Positions 28,845-37,572 are shown, counted from the stretch's first letter. The stretch: 64,000 nt of DNA from Martinezella rhizogenes (GCF_000799715.1 NZ_JUHG01000020.1:1-64000), one strand, 5' to 3'. The notes: generated from the letters alone by a model not told the origin. Translations and numbers: made by a program.

Positions 28845-30116
28845 ATGGCACGCGCTCCCTTCACCGAAAGCACTGACAGCCAAGTCAATGCGCTCACGCA
28901 TACGCTTGCGGCGCTGCATTTCGAACCGCCCAAGGCCGAGGCCCGTGTGGAAGTCGGCCGAACCGGCCGCGAACTCTGCCTCTATCCCGGCAAGCTCGGC
29001 TATGAGCTGCAGGACGAGCTGGATTTCCTTTCCAACCGCGCGATGGAGCCGAATGTCTTCTTCTCCGGCCGCTTCCTGGCGCCGGCCATGCCGCGCCTCG
29101 AGGATCGGCATATCCGCCTTGCACTAATGCGCGACCAGAGCGGCGCCCGCAGCCGCATGCGCCTGCTGATGCCCTTCACCGTCGACAAGCCGGGTTTTGC
29201 CATCGGCCCGTCGATCATCCGCGTCTGGTCGAATTCCTTCGGACCGCTCGGCACGCCGCTGGTGGATGCCGAGGAGGCCGGCGAAACACTCGACAATCTC
29301 TTCGAGGCGCTGATCCAGCGCGAGTTGCAACTACCGACGATGCTGGTGCTGCCGGATATCCGGCTGAACGGCCGTTTCGCACAGATGGCAAAGGCCGTCG
29401 CCATCGGCCGCAACCTGCCGCTGACCGTCGCCAACCCCTATCAGCGGCCGATGCTCCACAGCAGCGACGATGCGCTCGCCTATCTCAAGCGGACGATCTC
29501 GAACGCGCACCTGCGTGAAATGCGTCGCCAGTGGCGCCTGCTGGAAAGCCATGGCGAGGTCGTCTACTCCGTCGCCCGCCAGCCGCGCGAAATCCATCAG
29601 CGCATGGAGGAATTCCTCGCGCTGGAGGCGAGCGGCTGGAAGGGCAAGAAGCGCAGCGCGTTGGTGACCGATCGTCACCACGCAGCCTTTGCCCGCGAAG
29701 CAGTCTCCAACCTCGCCGCTGTCGACGCCGTGCGTATTCACACCATCGACCTCAACGGTCGGGCAATCGCCTCGATGATCGTGCTGATGATGGGCGGCGA
29801 AGCCTATACTTGGAAGACCGCCTATAATGAGGACTACGCCCGCTTCTCACCGGGCAAGCTGTTGCTGGGCGAGCTCACGGAATGGCATCTCGACGACGCC
29901 AATATCGTTCGCTCCGATTCCTGCGCAGCACCAGACCATCCCGTCATGAGCCGCTTCTGGCAGGAGCGCGAGGACATGGGCACGCTGATCATCGGCCTGA
30001 CCCAGAACGGCGACCGCGACGTGCGGCAGGTGGCGGCGCAGCTGCATATGTATCGCAGCACTCGCAACATGGCGAAGCTGCTGCGCCAGAAGATTCTCTC
30101 GCTGACGAAGCGCTAG
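28845..30116 (+). CDS. GNAT family acetyltransferase (BioF2/CelD-like)
   Basis: A 423-aa protein of the FemAB/CelD-like Acetyltransf_6 group. The C-terminal GNAT-fold region (about 220-390) contains FLALEASGWKGKKRSAL, VRIHTIDLNGRAIASMIVLM and TWKTAYNEDYARFSPGKLLL segments typical of that family. Its partner 3 bp upstream is a flippase, so acylation of a polysaccharide or lipid precursor is a plausible role, but the substrate is not shown. The stop codon lies inside the left end of a palindromic repeat (30115-30173). Confidence 0.78.
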   Translation: MARAPFTESTDSQVNALTHTLAALHFEPPKAEARVEVGRTGRELCLYPGKLGYELQDELDFLSNRAMEPNVFFSGRFLAPAMPRLEDRHIRLALMRDQSGARSRMRLLMPFTVDKPGFAIGPSIIRVWSNSFGPLGTPLVDAEEAGETLDNLFEALIQRELQLPTMLVLPDIRLNGRFAQMAKAVAIGRNLPLTVANPYQRPMLHSSDDALAYLKRTISNAHLREMRRQWRLLESHGEVVYSVARQPREIHQRMEEFLALEASGWKGKKRSALVTDRHHAAFAREAVSNLAAVDAVRIHTIDLNGRAIASMIVLMMGGEAYTWKTAYNEDYARFSPGKLLLGELTEWHLDDANIVRSDSCAAPDHPVMSRFWQEREDMGTLIIGLTQNGDRDVRQVAAQLHMYRSTRNMAKLLRQKILSLTKR

Positions 30117-30173
30117 CAATTCCAGGAAAAATGCGGCAAGCAGTTTTCCGTCCGGAATTACGAAAATAAGCTA
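30115..30173. repeat. Rhizobial palindromic intergenic repeat, copy 1 (divergent)
   Basis: Copy of the AGCAATTCC-AGGAAAA...TTTTCC-GTCC-GGAATT palindrome also seen at 35204-35305 and 62077-62139, with several base changes. It joins the convergent GNAT and acyl-CoA synthetase genes and gives both of their stop codons. This matches the family known as RIME in rhizobia by memory; only the first of its two palindromes is present here. Confidence 0.75.
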
Positions 30174-31817
30174 GTCCTTCGTATCAACGGCCTCGGCGGC
30201 GGCGCGGTCGCGCAGCAAGCGGCGGATCACCTTGCCGGAGGTCGTCAGCGGCAATTCGTCGACGAATTCGATCTCGCGCGGATATTCATGCATGGAGAGC
30301 CGCGTCTTCACCCAGTTGCGAATGTCCGTGGCCAGCGCCTCGCTCGGCGCGTGGCCCTGCACCAGCACCAGATAGGCCTTGACGATTTCCGTGCGGACCG
30401 CATCCGGCTTGCCGACGGCGGCCGCCAGCTGCACGGCCGGATGACCGCCGAGACAATCCTCGATCTCGCTAGGGCCGATACGATAGCCGGAGGAGGTGAT
30501 GACATCATCATCGCGGCCGATGAAAGAGACATAGCCGTCCGCGTCCTGCCGGCCGAGATCGCCGGTCAGCATCCAGTCGCCGGCAAATTTCGCCTGCGTC
30601 GCCTTTTCATCCTGCCAATAGCCGAGAAACATCACCGGATCGGGTCGCTGGATGGCGATCTGGCCGATCTCGCCCATCGGCATCTCCCGGCCCTCGGCAT
30701 CGACGATCGCAACGCGATGGCCGGGCACGGGCTTGCCGGTCGCGCCACCACGGCTGACATCGAATGCAGCGCTGGAGGACAGAACGAAATTGCACTCGGT
30801 CTGGCCGAAGAATTCGTTGACGGTGACGCCGAGCGCGGACCGCGCCCATTCATAGGTCTCGCGTCCGAGCGCCTCTCCAGCCGAACCAATAGTGCGCAGC
30901 TTCAGGTCATAAAGCGCTTGGGGATTGTCGATCGATTTCAGCAGCCGCAGCGCCGTCGGCGGAATGAAGGCATTGCGCACGCCCATCTCGGCCATGATGC
31001 GGAAAGCCGTATACGCATCGAATTTCTGCGCCGGCGAGGAGACGACGGGCACGCCGAGCATCAGGCTTGGCAACAGCGCGTTCAGAAGACCGCCCGCCCA
31101 GGCCCAGTCCGACGGCGTCCAGAGCTTGTCGCCCGGCTGCGGAAAACCCTCGTGAGCAAACTGCATGCCGGGAATATGCCCCGGCAGAACACGGTGACCA
31201 TGCAGCGCGCCCTTGGGCGGCCCGGTCGTGCCGGAGGTGAAAATCATCAGCGCCGGATCGTCCGGCCCGGTATCGGCGACCTCGAAAAGCGGCGGATGCG
31301 CGGCGATGAGATCGGCAAAGCCGGCCACCCCCTCCTCGCCGCCATCGATGCTGATCACATGAACCAGTTCCGGCAGGCGGTCGCGGATCGGCCGCAGCCG
31401 TTCGAGGCCGAACCGATTGGTGACGATCACCGAGGCACCCGAAACCTTCAGCCGATATTCCAGTGCCTCCGCACCAAACAGCAGCGCCAGCGGCAGGGCA
31501 ATCCCGCCCATCTTATAAATCGCCACATGCGCGACAACCGTCTCGAAGCTTTGCGGCAAGAGCAGCGCCACCCGGTCGCCGCGCTCAACACCAAGCATCG
31601 TCAGGGCGTTGGCGAAGGCGGCGGAGCGTTCGCGCAGCTCACCATAGGTCAGGGTGAGATGACGGCCGTCGGGGCTGAAATGTTCGAGGCAGATCCGCTC
31701 CGGCTCCCGCTCGGCCCAATCGTCGCAGACCGCGCGCCCGATGTTGAATTTCGCCGGAATCTCCCAGCGAAAATCACGATAAAGGGCCTCATAGGTGTCG
31801 CGCGGGGGCAGTTTCAT
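30171..31817 (-). CDS. AMP-dependent acyl-CoA synthetase
   Basis: A 548-aa ANL-superfamily ligase that adenylates a carboxylic acid and moves it to CoA. The phosphate-binding loop MIFTSGTTGPPKGALHG (about 195-211) and the adenylation motif SGEx/GQTE (FGQTECNFVL, around 340) are present, as are the hinge segment TGDLGRQDADGYVSFIGRDDD and the C-terminal SGKVIRRLLR with the catalytic Lys. It resembles medium-chain/acetyl-like acyl-CoA synthetases (AcsM type). The substrate is not certain. The stop codon is given by the palindromic repeat. It ends convergent with the GNAT gene. Confidence 0.9.
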   Translation of the reverse strand: MKLPPRDTYEALYRDFRWEIPAKFNIGRAVCDDWAEREPERICLEHFSPDGRHLTLTYGELRERSAAFANALTMLGVERGDRVALLLPQSFETVVAHVAIYKMGGIALPLALLFGAEALEYRLKVSGASVIVTNRFGLERLRPIRDRLPELVHVISIDGGEEGVAGFADLIAAHPPLFEVADTGPDDPALMIFTSGTTGPPKGALHGHRVLPGHIPGMQFAHEGFPQPGDKLWTPSDWAWAGGLLNALLPSLMLGVPVVSSPAQKFDAYTAFRIMAEMGVRNAFIPPTALRLLKSIDNPQALYDLKLRTIGSAGEALGRETYEWARSALGVTVNEFFGQTECNFVLSSSAAFDVSRGGATGKPVPGHRVAIVDAEGREMPMGEIGQIAIQRPDPVMFLGYWQDEKATQAKFAGDWMLTGDLGRQDADGYVSFIGRDDDVITSSGYRIGPSEIEDCLGGHPAVQLAAAVGKPDAVRTEIVKAYLVLVQGHAPSEALATDIRNWVKTRLSMHEYPREIEFVDELPLTTSGKVIRRLLRDRAAAEAVDTKD

Positions 31818-31920
31818 GCGGAATTCCGGAAAAATGTTGCAGCGCAGCTAACACTTCCCGAGCGGGCTATTCAAGAAAACAATTGGGATAGCCCAACTTC
31901 CACCGAACGCAACTGCCCGC

Positions 31921-32874
31921 CTAACGCACAAGCGACCAGCCGGTCTTCGTGCCGTCGCGGTGAAACAATAGCCAGAACTTGCCATAGATATTCGCCTCCG
32001 GCACGAAGCCGACATCGAAGCGGCTATCGTTGGAATTGTCACGATTGTCGCCCATGACGAAATAGTATCCCTCGGGCACGATGTATTCATCGGTGTTGTC
32101 CCCTCGCGAATTCGGTGAGAGATCGAGCGTCCGGTAACGGGCGCCATTGTCCAGCACCTCACCGAAGACGGGAAGCACGCCCGGTTCCATGCTGTAAGTC
32201 GATGTGATCGTGCCCTCGGCATCGCGCGGCACGGCCTGTCCATTGATGAAGAGGATTCCGCCCTTCATCTGGATGTGATCGCCGGGCAATCCGATGACGC
32301 GCTTCACATAGTCGACCTCCGGCGTCGGAGGATAGGCAAAAAGGACGACGTCGCCTCGCTCGGGCTTCGCACCGAACATTTTCAGCGGAATCCAATCGGC
32401 CCGGTACGGGAAGGAATAGCGGCCATAGCCGTAATTGAATTTCGTCACGAAGGCATAATCGCCCGGCGTCAGCGTCGGCATCATCGAGCCGGAAGGGATC
32501 GTGAACGGCTGGGCGACGAAGGAGCGGATGAGGAGCACGACGACGATCGGCAACAGCCAGAAAAACAGGAAAATATTGTACCAGCGGGAGAACCAGCGAT
32601 ATTGCCAATCGGCTGTTCCTCTTCGCGCCAGCAAATAGCCGTGGATGCAGCCGAGCAGATGGAAGCACCCCGCCGCTACCGCCGCAGCCGCCATCAGGGT
32701 CAATTGCGGCAGCGCAAAGACTGCGAAAAACACCGCCAGATTGGAGAGCAGGAGATAGGCAACGGCCAGGCGTCCCTTGCCGAGATAGGCCATGACCATG
32801 GCTGGCCCAAGGACCAGGCCGATGATCCCAGCGGCAAGGGGGCGGCGATCTCGGAAGAATCGGATGAAACGCAT
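31921..32874 (-). CDS. lepB: Signal peptidase I with extra N-terminal membrane region
   Basis: Cleaves signal peptides from exported proteins. The S26 signature is complete: catalytic Ser130 in PSGSMMPTL and Lys191 in DYVKRVIGLPGD, followed by GDNRDNSNDSR. It is 317 aa long, and the first 120 residues hold four hydrophobic segments (about 13-31, 37-56, 58-80, 100-118), which exceeds the usual one or two. GGAGAG seven bases before the ATG at 32874 fixes the start. Rhizobia usually have the main lepB near rnc/era, so this may be a second, specialised copy. Promoter not seen. Confidence 0.88.
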   Translation of the reverse strand: MRFIRFFRDRRPLAAGIIGLVLGPAMVMAYLGKGRLAVAYLLLSNLAVFFAVFALPQLTLMAAAAVAAGCFHLLGCIHGYLLARRGTADWQYRWFSRWYNIFLFFWLLPIVVVLLIRSFVAQPFTIPSGSMMPTLTPGDYAFVTKFNYGYGRYSFPYRADWIPLKMFGAKPERGDVVLFAYPPTPEVDYVKRVIGLPGDHIQMKGGILFINGQAVPRDAEGTITSTYSMEPGVLPVFGEVLDNGARYRTLDLSPNSRGDNTDEYIVPEGYYFVMGDNRDNSNDSRFDVGFVPEANIYGKFWLLFHRDGTKTGWSLVR

Positions 32875-33115
32875 GGAAGCTCTCCGGCTGCTCGGGCGGA
32901 TATCGTTACACAACCAGCACCTGCATTTGAATGCCCTTATATGACAATCCCCAGGGCTGCACTATCTTCGTTGAGCGCGAGCGCTGGGCTTATCGCGAAT
33001 TATTGAGTTAATCGGCGACATCAAGCTCTGCTAGTCTGCGTTTGATACTTTCATCCGCCCTGCTTCCCGCATGGGCGGAGCCTCTCGGATATCCGGAACA
33101 GGATGGAGACGATCG

Positions 33116-34096
33116 ATGGAATATGTAAAGTTTGGCAAAACCGGTCTTGAAGTGTCCCGCATCTGTCTGGGCTGCATGACCTATGGCGCCCCCGACAAGG
33201 GCACGCACGCCTGGTCGCTGAAGGAAGAGGAAAGCCGTCCGCTGCTGCGACAGGCGATCGAGGCCGGCATCAATTTCCTCGATACGGCGAACACCTATTC
33301 CAACGGCTCGTCGGAGGAGATCGTCGGCCGCGCCATCAAGGATTTTTCCCGCCGCGAAGACATCGTGCTCGCAACAAAGGTGTTCAACCGCATGCGTCCC
33401 GGCCCGAACGGCGCCGGCCTGTCGCGCAAGGCGATCTTCGATGAGATCGACAACAGCCTGCGCCGCCTCGGCACCGACTATGTCGACCTCTACCAGATCC
33501 ACCGCTGGGACTATACGACGCCGATCGAGGAAACGCTGGAAGCGCTGCACGATGTCGTCAAGGCCGGCAAAGCCCGCTATATCGGCGCCTCCTCGATGTA
33601 TGCCTGGCAGTTCGCCAAGGCGATCTACACCTCGCGCCTCAATGGCTGGACCGAATTCGTCAGCATGCAGGATCACCTGAACCTGCTTTATCGCGAGGAG
33701 GAGCGCGAAATGCTGCCTTTTTGCGAAGACCAGAAGATCGCCGTTATCCCCTGGAGTCCGCTGGCCCGTGGCCGCCTCACCCGCGACTGGGATGAGGCGA
33801 CGGCGCGCACGGAAACCGATGAATTCGGCAAGACCCTCTACACCCAGGCGCTCGAATCCGACCGCAAGGTCGTCGAGGCCGTCGGCGTGATCGCCAAGGC
33901 TCGCGGCATTGCCCGCGCCCAGGTCGCCACCGCCTGGATCCTGCAGAAAAGCGCCGTCACCGCCCCGATCGTCGGCGCCTCCAAGCCCGGCCACATCGCC
34001 GACGCCATCGCCTCGCTGGCCGTCAAACTGACGCCGGAAGAGATCGAAGCGCTGGAATCGCCCTATGTTCCGCATGGAGTTGCTGGGTTTAAGTGA
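33116..34096 (+). CDS. Aldo/keto reductase
   Basis: A 326-aa NADPH-dependent TIM-barrel oxidoreductase. The first beta strand carries MEYVKFGKTGLEVSRICLG, then the catalytic Asp and Tyr appear in FLDTANTYSNGSSEE, the Lys in IVLATKVF and the His in YQIHRWDY; the NADP site is at the C-terminus (VGASKPGHI). The type is like YajO/Tas/IolS; the substrate is unknown. GGAG about 10 bases upstream of the ATG at 33116 supports this start over the longer frame. Confidence 0.9.
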   Translation: MEYVKFGKTGLEVSRICLGCMTYGAPDKGTHAWSLKEEESRPLLRQAIEAGINFLDTANTYSNGSSEEIVGRAIKDFSRREDIVLATKVFNRMRPGPNGAGLSRKAIFDEIDNSLRRLGTDYVDLYQIHRWDYTTPIEETLEALHDVVKAGKARYIGASSMYAWQFAKAIYTSRLNGWTEFVSMQDHLNLLYREEEREMLPFCEDQKIAVIPWSPLARGRLTRDWDEATARTETDEFGKTLYTQALESDRKVVEAVGVIAKARGIARAQVATAWILQKSAVTAPIVGASKPGHIADAIASLAVKLTPEEIEALESPYVPHGVAGFK

Positions 34097-34409
34097 GCAT
34101 TTTGAATGCTGGTCAGGCACGGCTGCGGTTGCGGCAACGATGTGCCTGACCACTCACCCCAACCCTCTTCTCGTCAATGCGGGGAGAGGGGGTTATCGCA
34201 TTCAGTCAGTGTGTCATGAGTGAATGGGAGAGAAGAGCAAACGCCGAGCGGTCCCCTCGCCCCGCCTGCGGGGAGAGGGCTAGGGTGAGGGGCGGTCCCA
34301 ATCTCCGAAGCCAATTGAGCCCGCCGCAAATCGCGCAAACGTTATTTCACGCCCCGGTCACAGTTGAGCCATAACAGGTTAAGGCTCCCTGCCCCCGAGG
34401 ATCCTTCCC
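34097..34409. repeat. Palindromic repeat cluster between two plus-strand genes
   Basis: 313 bp without a gene. It holds two inverted copies of a C/G-rich repeat: CTCACCCC-AACCCTC...GGGGAGAGGG at 34153-34190 and its inverse, CCCTCGCCCC...GGGGAGAGGGC-TAGGGTGAGGGG, at 34253-34292. Each half is itself partly palindromic. This is a common intergenic repeat family in Rhizobiales genomes, known to me from general knowledge; it may form a hairpin in the mRNA. Confidence 0.6.
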
Positions 34410-35204
34410 ATGACCACCATGCCCTTCGAAGCGCGGCGTTTTCAGTCCACCGCGGCCTATTACCTACGCTATCGCATCCCCTATCCGGACACCCTGATCG
34501 CTCGCGTCGCCGAGCGCAGTGGCCTGAAAACAGGCGGCCATGTGCTTGATCTCGGCTGCGGCCCTGGCCAACTCGGCATCGCCTTCGCGCGGCTCGAGGG
34601 TGCCACTGTCACCGCCATGGACCCCGAGCCGGAAATGCTCGCCGCCGCTGAAACCGGCGCGAAGGAAGCCGGCGTCGAGATTACGGTCCGCCAAGGATCT
34701 TCCTATGATCTCGGGCCTGATATCGGCAAACTGCGTCTCTGCATCATGGGCCGTTCCTTCCACTGGATGGATCGCCCGGCGACGCTCGCAGCACTCGACA
34801 AGCTGATCGAGCCTGATGGCGCGGTCGTGCTGTTCCATGACAAGACGATCGTGGCGAGCCCGGACTGGCGCGGTATCGTCGACAAGCTGGCGGAGACTTT
34901 TTCGCCGGAGCGCCACGAGGAACGGCTGCTGCGCAAGGGCAAGACATGGGCGCCGCATGAAACCATGCTGTTTGCCTCGCCTTTCCGCAATCTCGAGCGC
35001 ATCGGTATCATCAGGGACTATGAGCGCGACATCGAGGATATCGTCGGCCGGGTCTTCTCGATGTCCTCCACCTCGCCGCAGGCGCTTGGCGATAAACTGG
35101 CGGACTTCGAGGCAGCACTCCGGGCCGAACTGCTGGAAGTCGCTCCCGACGGCAAGATCACCGAGATCGTCGAGGCCAACGGACTTCTCGCCTTCCGCGA
35201 TTAA
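34410..35204 (+). CDS. Class I SAM-dependent methyltransferase
   Basis: A 264-aa methyltransferase with motif I HVLDLGCGPGQLG (about 44-56), the acidic motif II AMDPEPEML and the later motifs LCIMGRSFHWMDRP and LDKLIEPDGAVVLF. The target is unknown. The stop codon (35202-35204) abuts a RIME-like repeat, and the next gene is the convergent TetR regulator. The ATG at 34410 is the first start after the repeat cluster; a clear binding site is not seen. Confidence 0.85.
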   Translation: MTTMPFEARRFQSTAAYYLRYRIPYPDTLIARVAERSGLKTGGHVLDLGCGPGQLGIAFARLEGATVTAMDPEPEMLAAAETGAKEAGVEITVRQGSSYDLGPDIGKLRLCIMGRSFHWMDRPATLAALDKLIEPDGAVVLFHDKTIVASPDWRGIVDKLAETFSPERHEERLLRKGKTWAPHETMLFASPFRNLERIGIIRDYERDIEDIVGRVFSMSSTSPQALGDKLADFEAALRAELLEVAPDGKITEIVEANGLLAFRD

Positions 35205-35305
35205 AGCAATTCCAGGAAAAGTGCGAAGCGGTTTTCCGTCCGGAATTGCGTAAAAGCAAAGAGATAGAACGGTTCCGCGATTCCATGAAACGCGGAACCG
35301 TTCTA
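35204..35305. repeat. RIME-like element with two palindromes
   Basis: About 102 bp after the methyltransferase stop. Palindrome 1 is CAATTCC-AGGAAAA / TTTTCCG-TCC-GGAATTG (35207-35247). Palindrome 2 has perfect 15-bp arms: TAGAACGGTTCCGCG (35265-35279) and its inverse (35291-35305), with an 11-base loop. The two-palindrome layout and length fit my memory of the RIME elements of rhizobia. This is the only complete copy in the window. Confidence 0.8.
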
Positions 35306-35313
35306 GACCAACA

Positions 35314-35901
35314 TCATTCCTTGCCGCTCTCCGGCGTGGGCGTCAGTTCCTGCCGGGTGGCGGCGAGGAACTCCTGCGATAGATCGGGATTATCCATTGC
35401 CCGTGCCAGGATGACGGCGCCGACCATGGCCGAAAGGCTGACAAGCGCCTTGCGGCGGCGCTCCTCCGGCGTTTCGCCAGGCGTGATCTCCTCGAGGATC
35501 GCCGCCATGCCCATCAGGCCACCAGTAAAGGTCGACTGCATTTTCGGGCCGTGACGGCTGACCTCCTGCGTCAACGCCGCGAAGACGCAGCCGGTCGCAT
35601 GCTCCACGACATTGCGATGCGACAGATAATGCGTAAGCAGCGCATCCAGCGGCTCACCCGGCGCATCGTCGACCACTTCCTTCCAGCGCTCCAGCGAGCG
35701 GGATACCACCGCCTTGCTGGCCTCGCAGGCCAGTTCGTCCTTCGATTCGAAATGGCCGTAGAAACCGCCATGCGTCAGCCCGGCCGCCTTCATGATGTCG
35801 GCGACACCAATGCCGTCAAAACCCTTTTCACGAAAAAGCTCCCCCGCCACCGCGAGGATCTTCTCACGGTTTTCGGCGAATTTTTCCCGGCTCACTCTCA
35901 T
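35314..35901 (-). CDS. TetR/AcrR family transcriptional regulator
   Basis: A 195-aa repressor. The N-terminal helix-turn-helix covers about residues 12-58 with MKAAGLTHGGFYGHFESKDEL, the typical TetR recognition region; the C-terminal domain binds the inducer. GGAG before the ATG at 35901 supports the start. It is divergent from the MFS gene, with two matching palindromes in between, so autorepression and control of the transporter are likely. The related family branch often senses electrophiles or aromatics. Confidence 0.9.
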   Translation of the reverse strand: MRVSREKFAENREKILAVAGELFREKGFDGIGVADIMKAAGLTHGGFYGHFESKDELACEASKAVVSRSLERWKEVVDDAPGEPLDALLTHYLSHRNVVEHATGCVFAALTQEVSRHGPKMQSTFTGGLMGMAAILEEITPGETPEERRRKALVSLSAMVGAVILARAMDNPDLSQEFLAATRQELTPTPESGKE

Positions 35902-35942
35902 CAAAAAACTCCATCAGAGCTTCAATAAATCTTGATTGACAA

Positions 35943-35971
35943 TTTATATGATGGCCATCATGAATGTGCAA
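35943..35971 (-). promoter_or_regulatory. Promoter of the tetR gene
   Basis: On the minus strand TTGCAC (35966-35971), 17-nt spacer, TATAAA (35943-35948). Operator 1 fills the spacer. Confidence 0.6.
35948..35961. promoter_or_regulatory. TetR operator 1
   Basis: ATGATGGCCATCAT, a perfect 14-bp palindrome within the tetR promoter spacer. Shares the ATGAT-N4-ATCAT pattern with operator 2. Confidence 0.65.
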
Positions 35972-35976
35972 CAAAT

Positions 35977-35990
35977 ATGATCCCTATCAT
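35977..35990. promoter_or_regulatory. TetR operator 2
   Basis: ATGATCCCTATCAT, with the same ATGAT-N4-ATCAT arms as operator 1, starting 29 bp further towards the MFS gene. Three near-integral helical turns between the two sites would suit cooperative binding. Confidence 0.6.
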
Positions 35991-36131
35991 CTAAACGTCA
36001 TTGCACAATCGTTCAAGCCGGGAGAAGGGCATTGCGGTACAAGCGAACATGACATCGCCATCCCTTTCGGCAGCTGCCGACCTTTCCCGATCCTGACCGC
36101 CGAAACACGAAACCCCACTGGAACGCATCCC

Positions 36132-37430
36132 ATGGTCTCCACAGTCCTCGCCTCGACGCTGGCCCGCCGCAACATCCATTACGGATGGGTCGTCGTCGGC
36201 GCCACCTTCCTCACCATGCTCGTCACCGCAGGCGCCATGGGTGCCCCCGGCGTGCTCATCAAGCCGCTGCAAGACGAGTTCGGCTGGAGCACCTCGTCCA
36301 TTTCCTCCGCGCTCGCCGTCCGGCTCGTGCTGTTCGGCCTCATGGGTCCCTTCGCCGCCGCCTTCATGAATTATTTCGGCGTCCGCAAGGTCATCGTCTT
36401 CGCGCTCGCCACCATCAGCGTCGGCTTCATCGGCTCGCTATTCATGACCGAGGTCTGGCAGCTACTGCTCTGCTGGGGGATCATCGTCGGCTTCGGCACT
36501 GGCCTCACCGCCATGGTGCTCGCCGCCACGGTCTCGACGCGCTGGTTCACCAAGCATCGCGGCCTTGTCATCGGCATGCTCTCGGCAAGCTCCGCCACCG
36601 GCCAGCTCGTCTTCCTGCCACTGATGGCCGAGCTGACGACGCGCTACGGCTGGCGCGCCACCGTCATCTTCGTCTGCGGCATGATCGTCGTCGCAGCCCT
36701 GGTCGTGCTGCTTTTGATGCGCGACCGGCCGTCGGACATCAACCTGCCGCTCGTCGGCGAGATCCACGTCACGCCACCGCCACCCGCCACGAAGAACCTG
36801 AAGGCGGCGCTCGCCTCGCCGATCACCATTCTGAAGGAAGCATCCACAAGCTCGACCTTCTGGATCCTGGCCGCCACCTTCTTCATCTGCGGACTCTCCA
36901 CCAACGGCCTGGTCCAGACGCATTTCGTCACGCTCTGCGGCGATTTCGGCATCGTGCCGGTGGCCGCCGCCAGCGTGCTTGCCGTCATGGGCATCTTCGA
37001 TTTCTTCGGCACCATCGGCTCCGGCTGGCTCTCCGACCGCTTCGACAATCGCTGGCTGCTCTTCTGGTATTACGGCCTGCGCGGCCTGTCGCTGGTCTAT
37101 CTGCCCTTTAGCGACTTCACCTTCTACGGCCTGTCGATCTTCGCCGTCTTCTACGGCCTCGACTGGATCGCCACCGTGCCGCCGACCGTCAAGATCGCCG
37201 CCGACCGTTTCGGCCGCGAGAAGGCCGGCCTCGTCTTCGGCTGGGTCTTTGCCGCCCACCAGATGGGCGCCGCCACCGCCGCCTATGGCGCCGGCCTGAC
37301 CCGCACCGAACTCAACACCTACCTCCCCGCCTTCTTCGTCGCCGGCGCCTTCTGTGTGCTTGCCGCGATCCTGGCGCTGACGATCAGCAAGTCCGGCTCG
37401 ACGGACAAGGCCCCGGCAATGGCGCACTGA
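36132..37430 (+). CDS. MFS transporter
   Basis: A 432-aa permease with 12 predicted membrane helices, beginning MVSTVLASTLARRNIHYGWV. The segment FMNYFGVRKVIVFAL and later TRWFTKHRGLVIGML are the loops of the major facilitator fold between helices 2-3 and 4-5. It is like the oxalate/formate or OFA-type antiporters in overall pattern; substrate unknown. An ATG at 36132 is chosen; the frame reaches back to 35964, but that would overlap the operator region. Divergent from tetR, it is probably repressed by it. Confidence 0.87.
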   Translation: MVSTVLASTLARRNIHYGWVVVGATFLTMLVTAGAMGAPGVLIKPLQDEFGWSTSSISSALAVRLVLFGLMGPFAAAFMNYFGVRKVIVFALATISVGFIGSLFMTEVWQLLLCWGIIVGFGTGLTAMVLAATVSTRWFTKHRGLVIGMLSASSATGQLVFLPLMAELTTRYGWRATVIFVCGMIVVAALVVLLLMRDRPSDINLPLVGEIHVTPPPPATKNLKAALASPITILKEASTSSTFWILAATFFICGLSTNGLVQTHFVTLCGDFGIVPVAAASVLAVMGIFDFFGTIGSGWLSDRFDNRWLLFWYYGLRGLSLVYLPFSDFTFYGLSIFAVFYGLDWIATVPPTVKIAADRFGREKAGLVFGWVFAAHQMGAATAAYGAGLTRTELNTYLPAFFVAGAFCVLAAILALTISKSGSTDKAPAMAH

Positions 37431-37447
37431 GGCAAACAGGAAAAAAA

Positions 37448-37472
37448 CCATGGCGACAATTGATCGCCATGG
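37448..37472 (-). terminator. Hairpin after the MFS gene (minus orientation)
   Basis: CCATGGCGA and TCGCCATGG form a perfect 9-bp stem; the minus strand continues into seven T. It would stop antisense transcription entering the MFS gene. Confidence 0.5.
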
Positions 37473-37521
37473 GCTGAACCGCAACCCTGCGGAAACACTC
37501 GCAATAACTCACCCACCCGAC

Positions 37522-37550
37522 TTGCGCGCTCGGGCGATCACATGCTAGAC
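37522..37550 (+). promoter_or_regulatory. Candidate tRNA-Leu promoter
   Basis: TTGCGC (37522-37527), 17 nt, CTAGAC (37545-37550), about 22 bp before the tRNA. Resembles the TTG-rich/CTA stable-RNA promoters of alphaproteobacteria, but weakly. Confidence 0.4.
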
Positions 37551-37572
37551 ACCCGCCTCGTCAGGATCCGTT

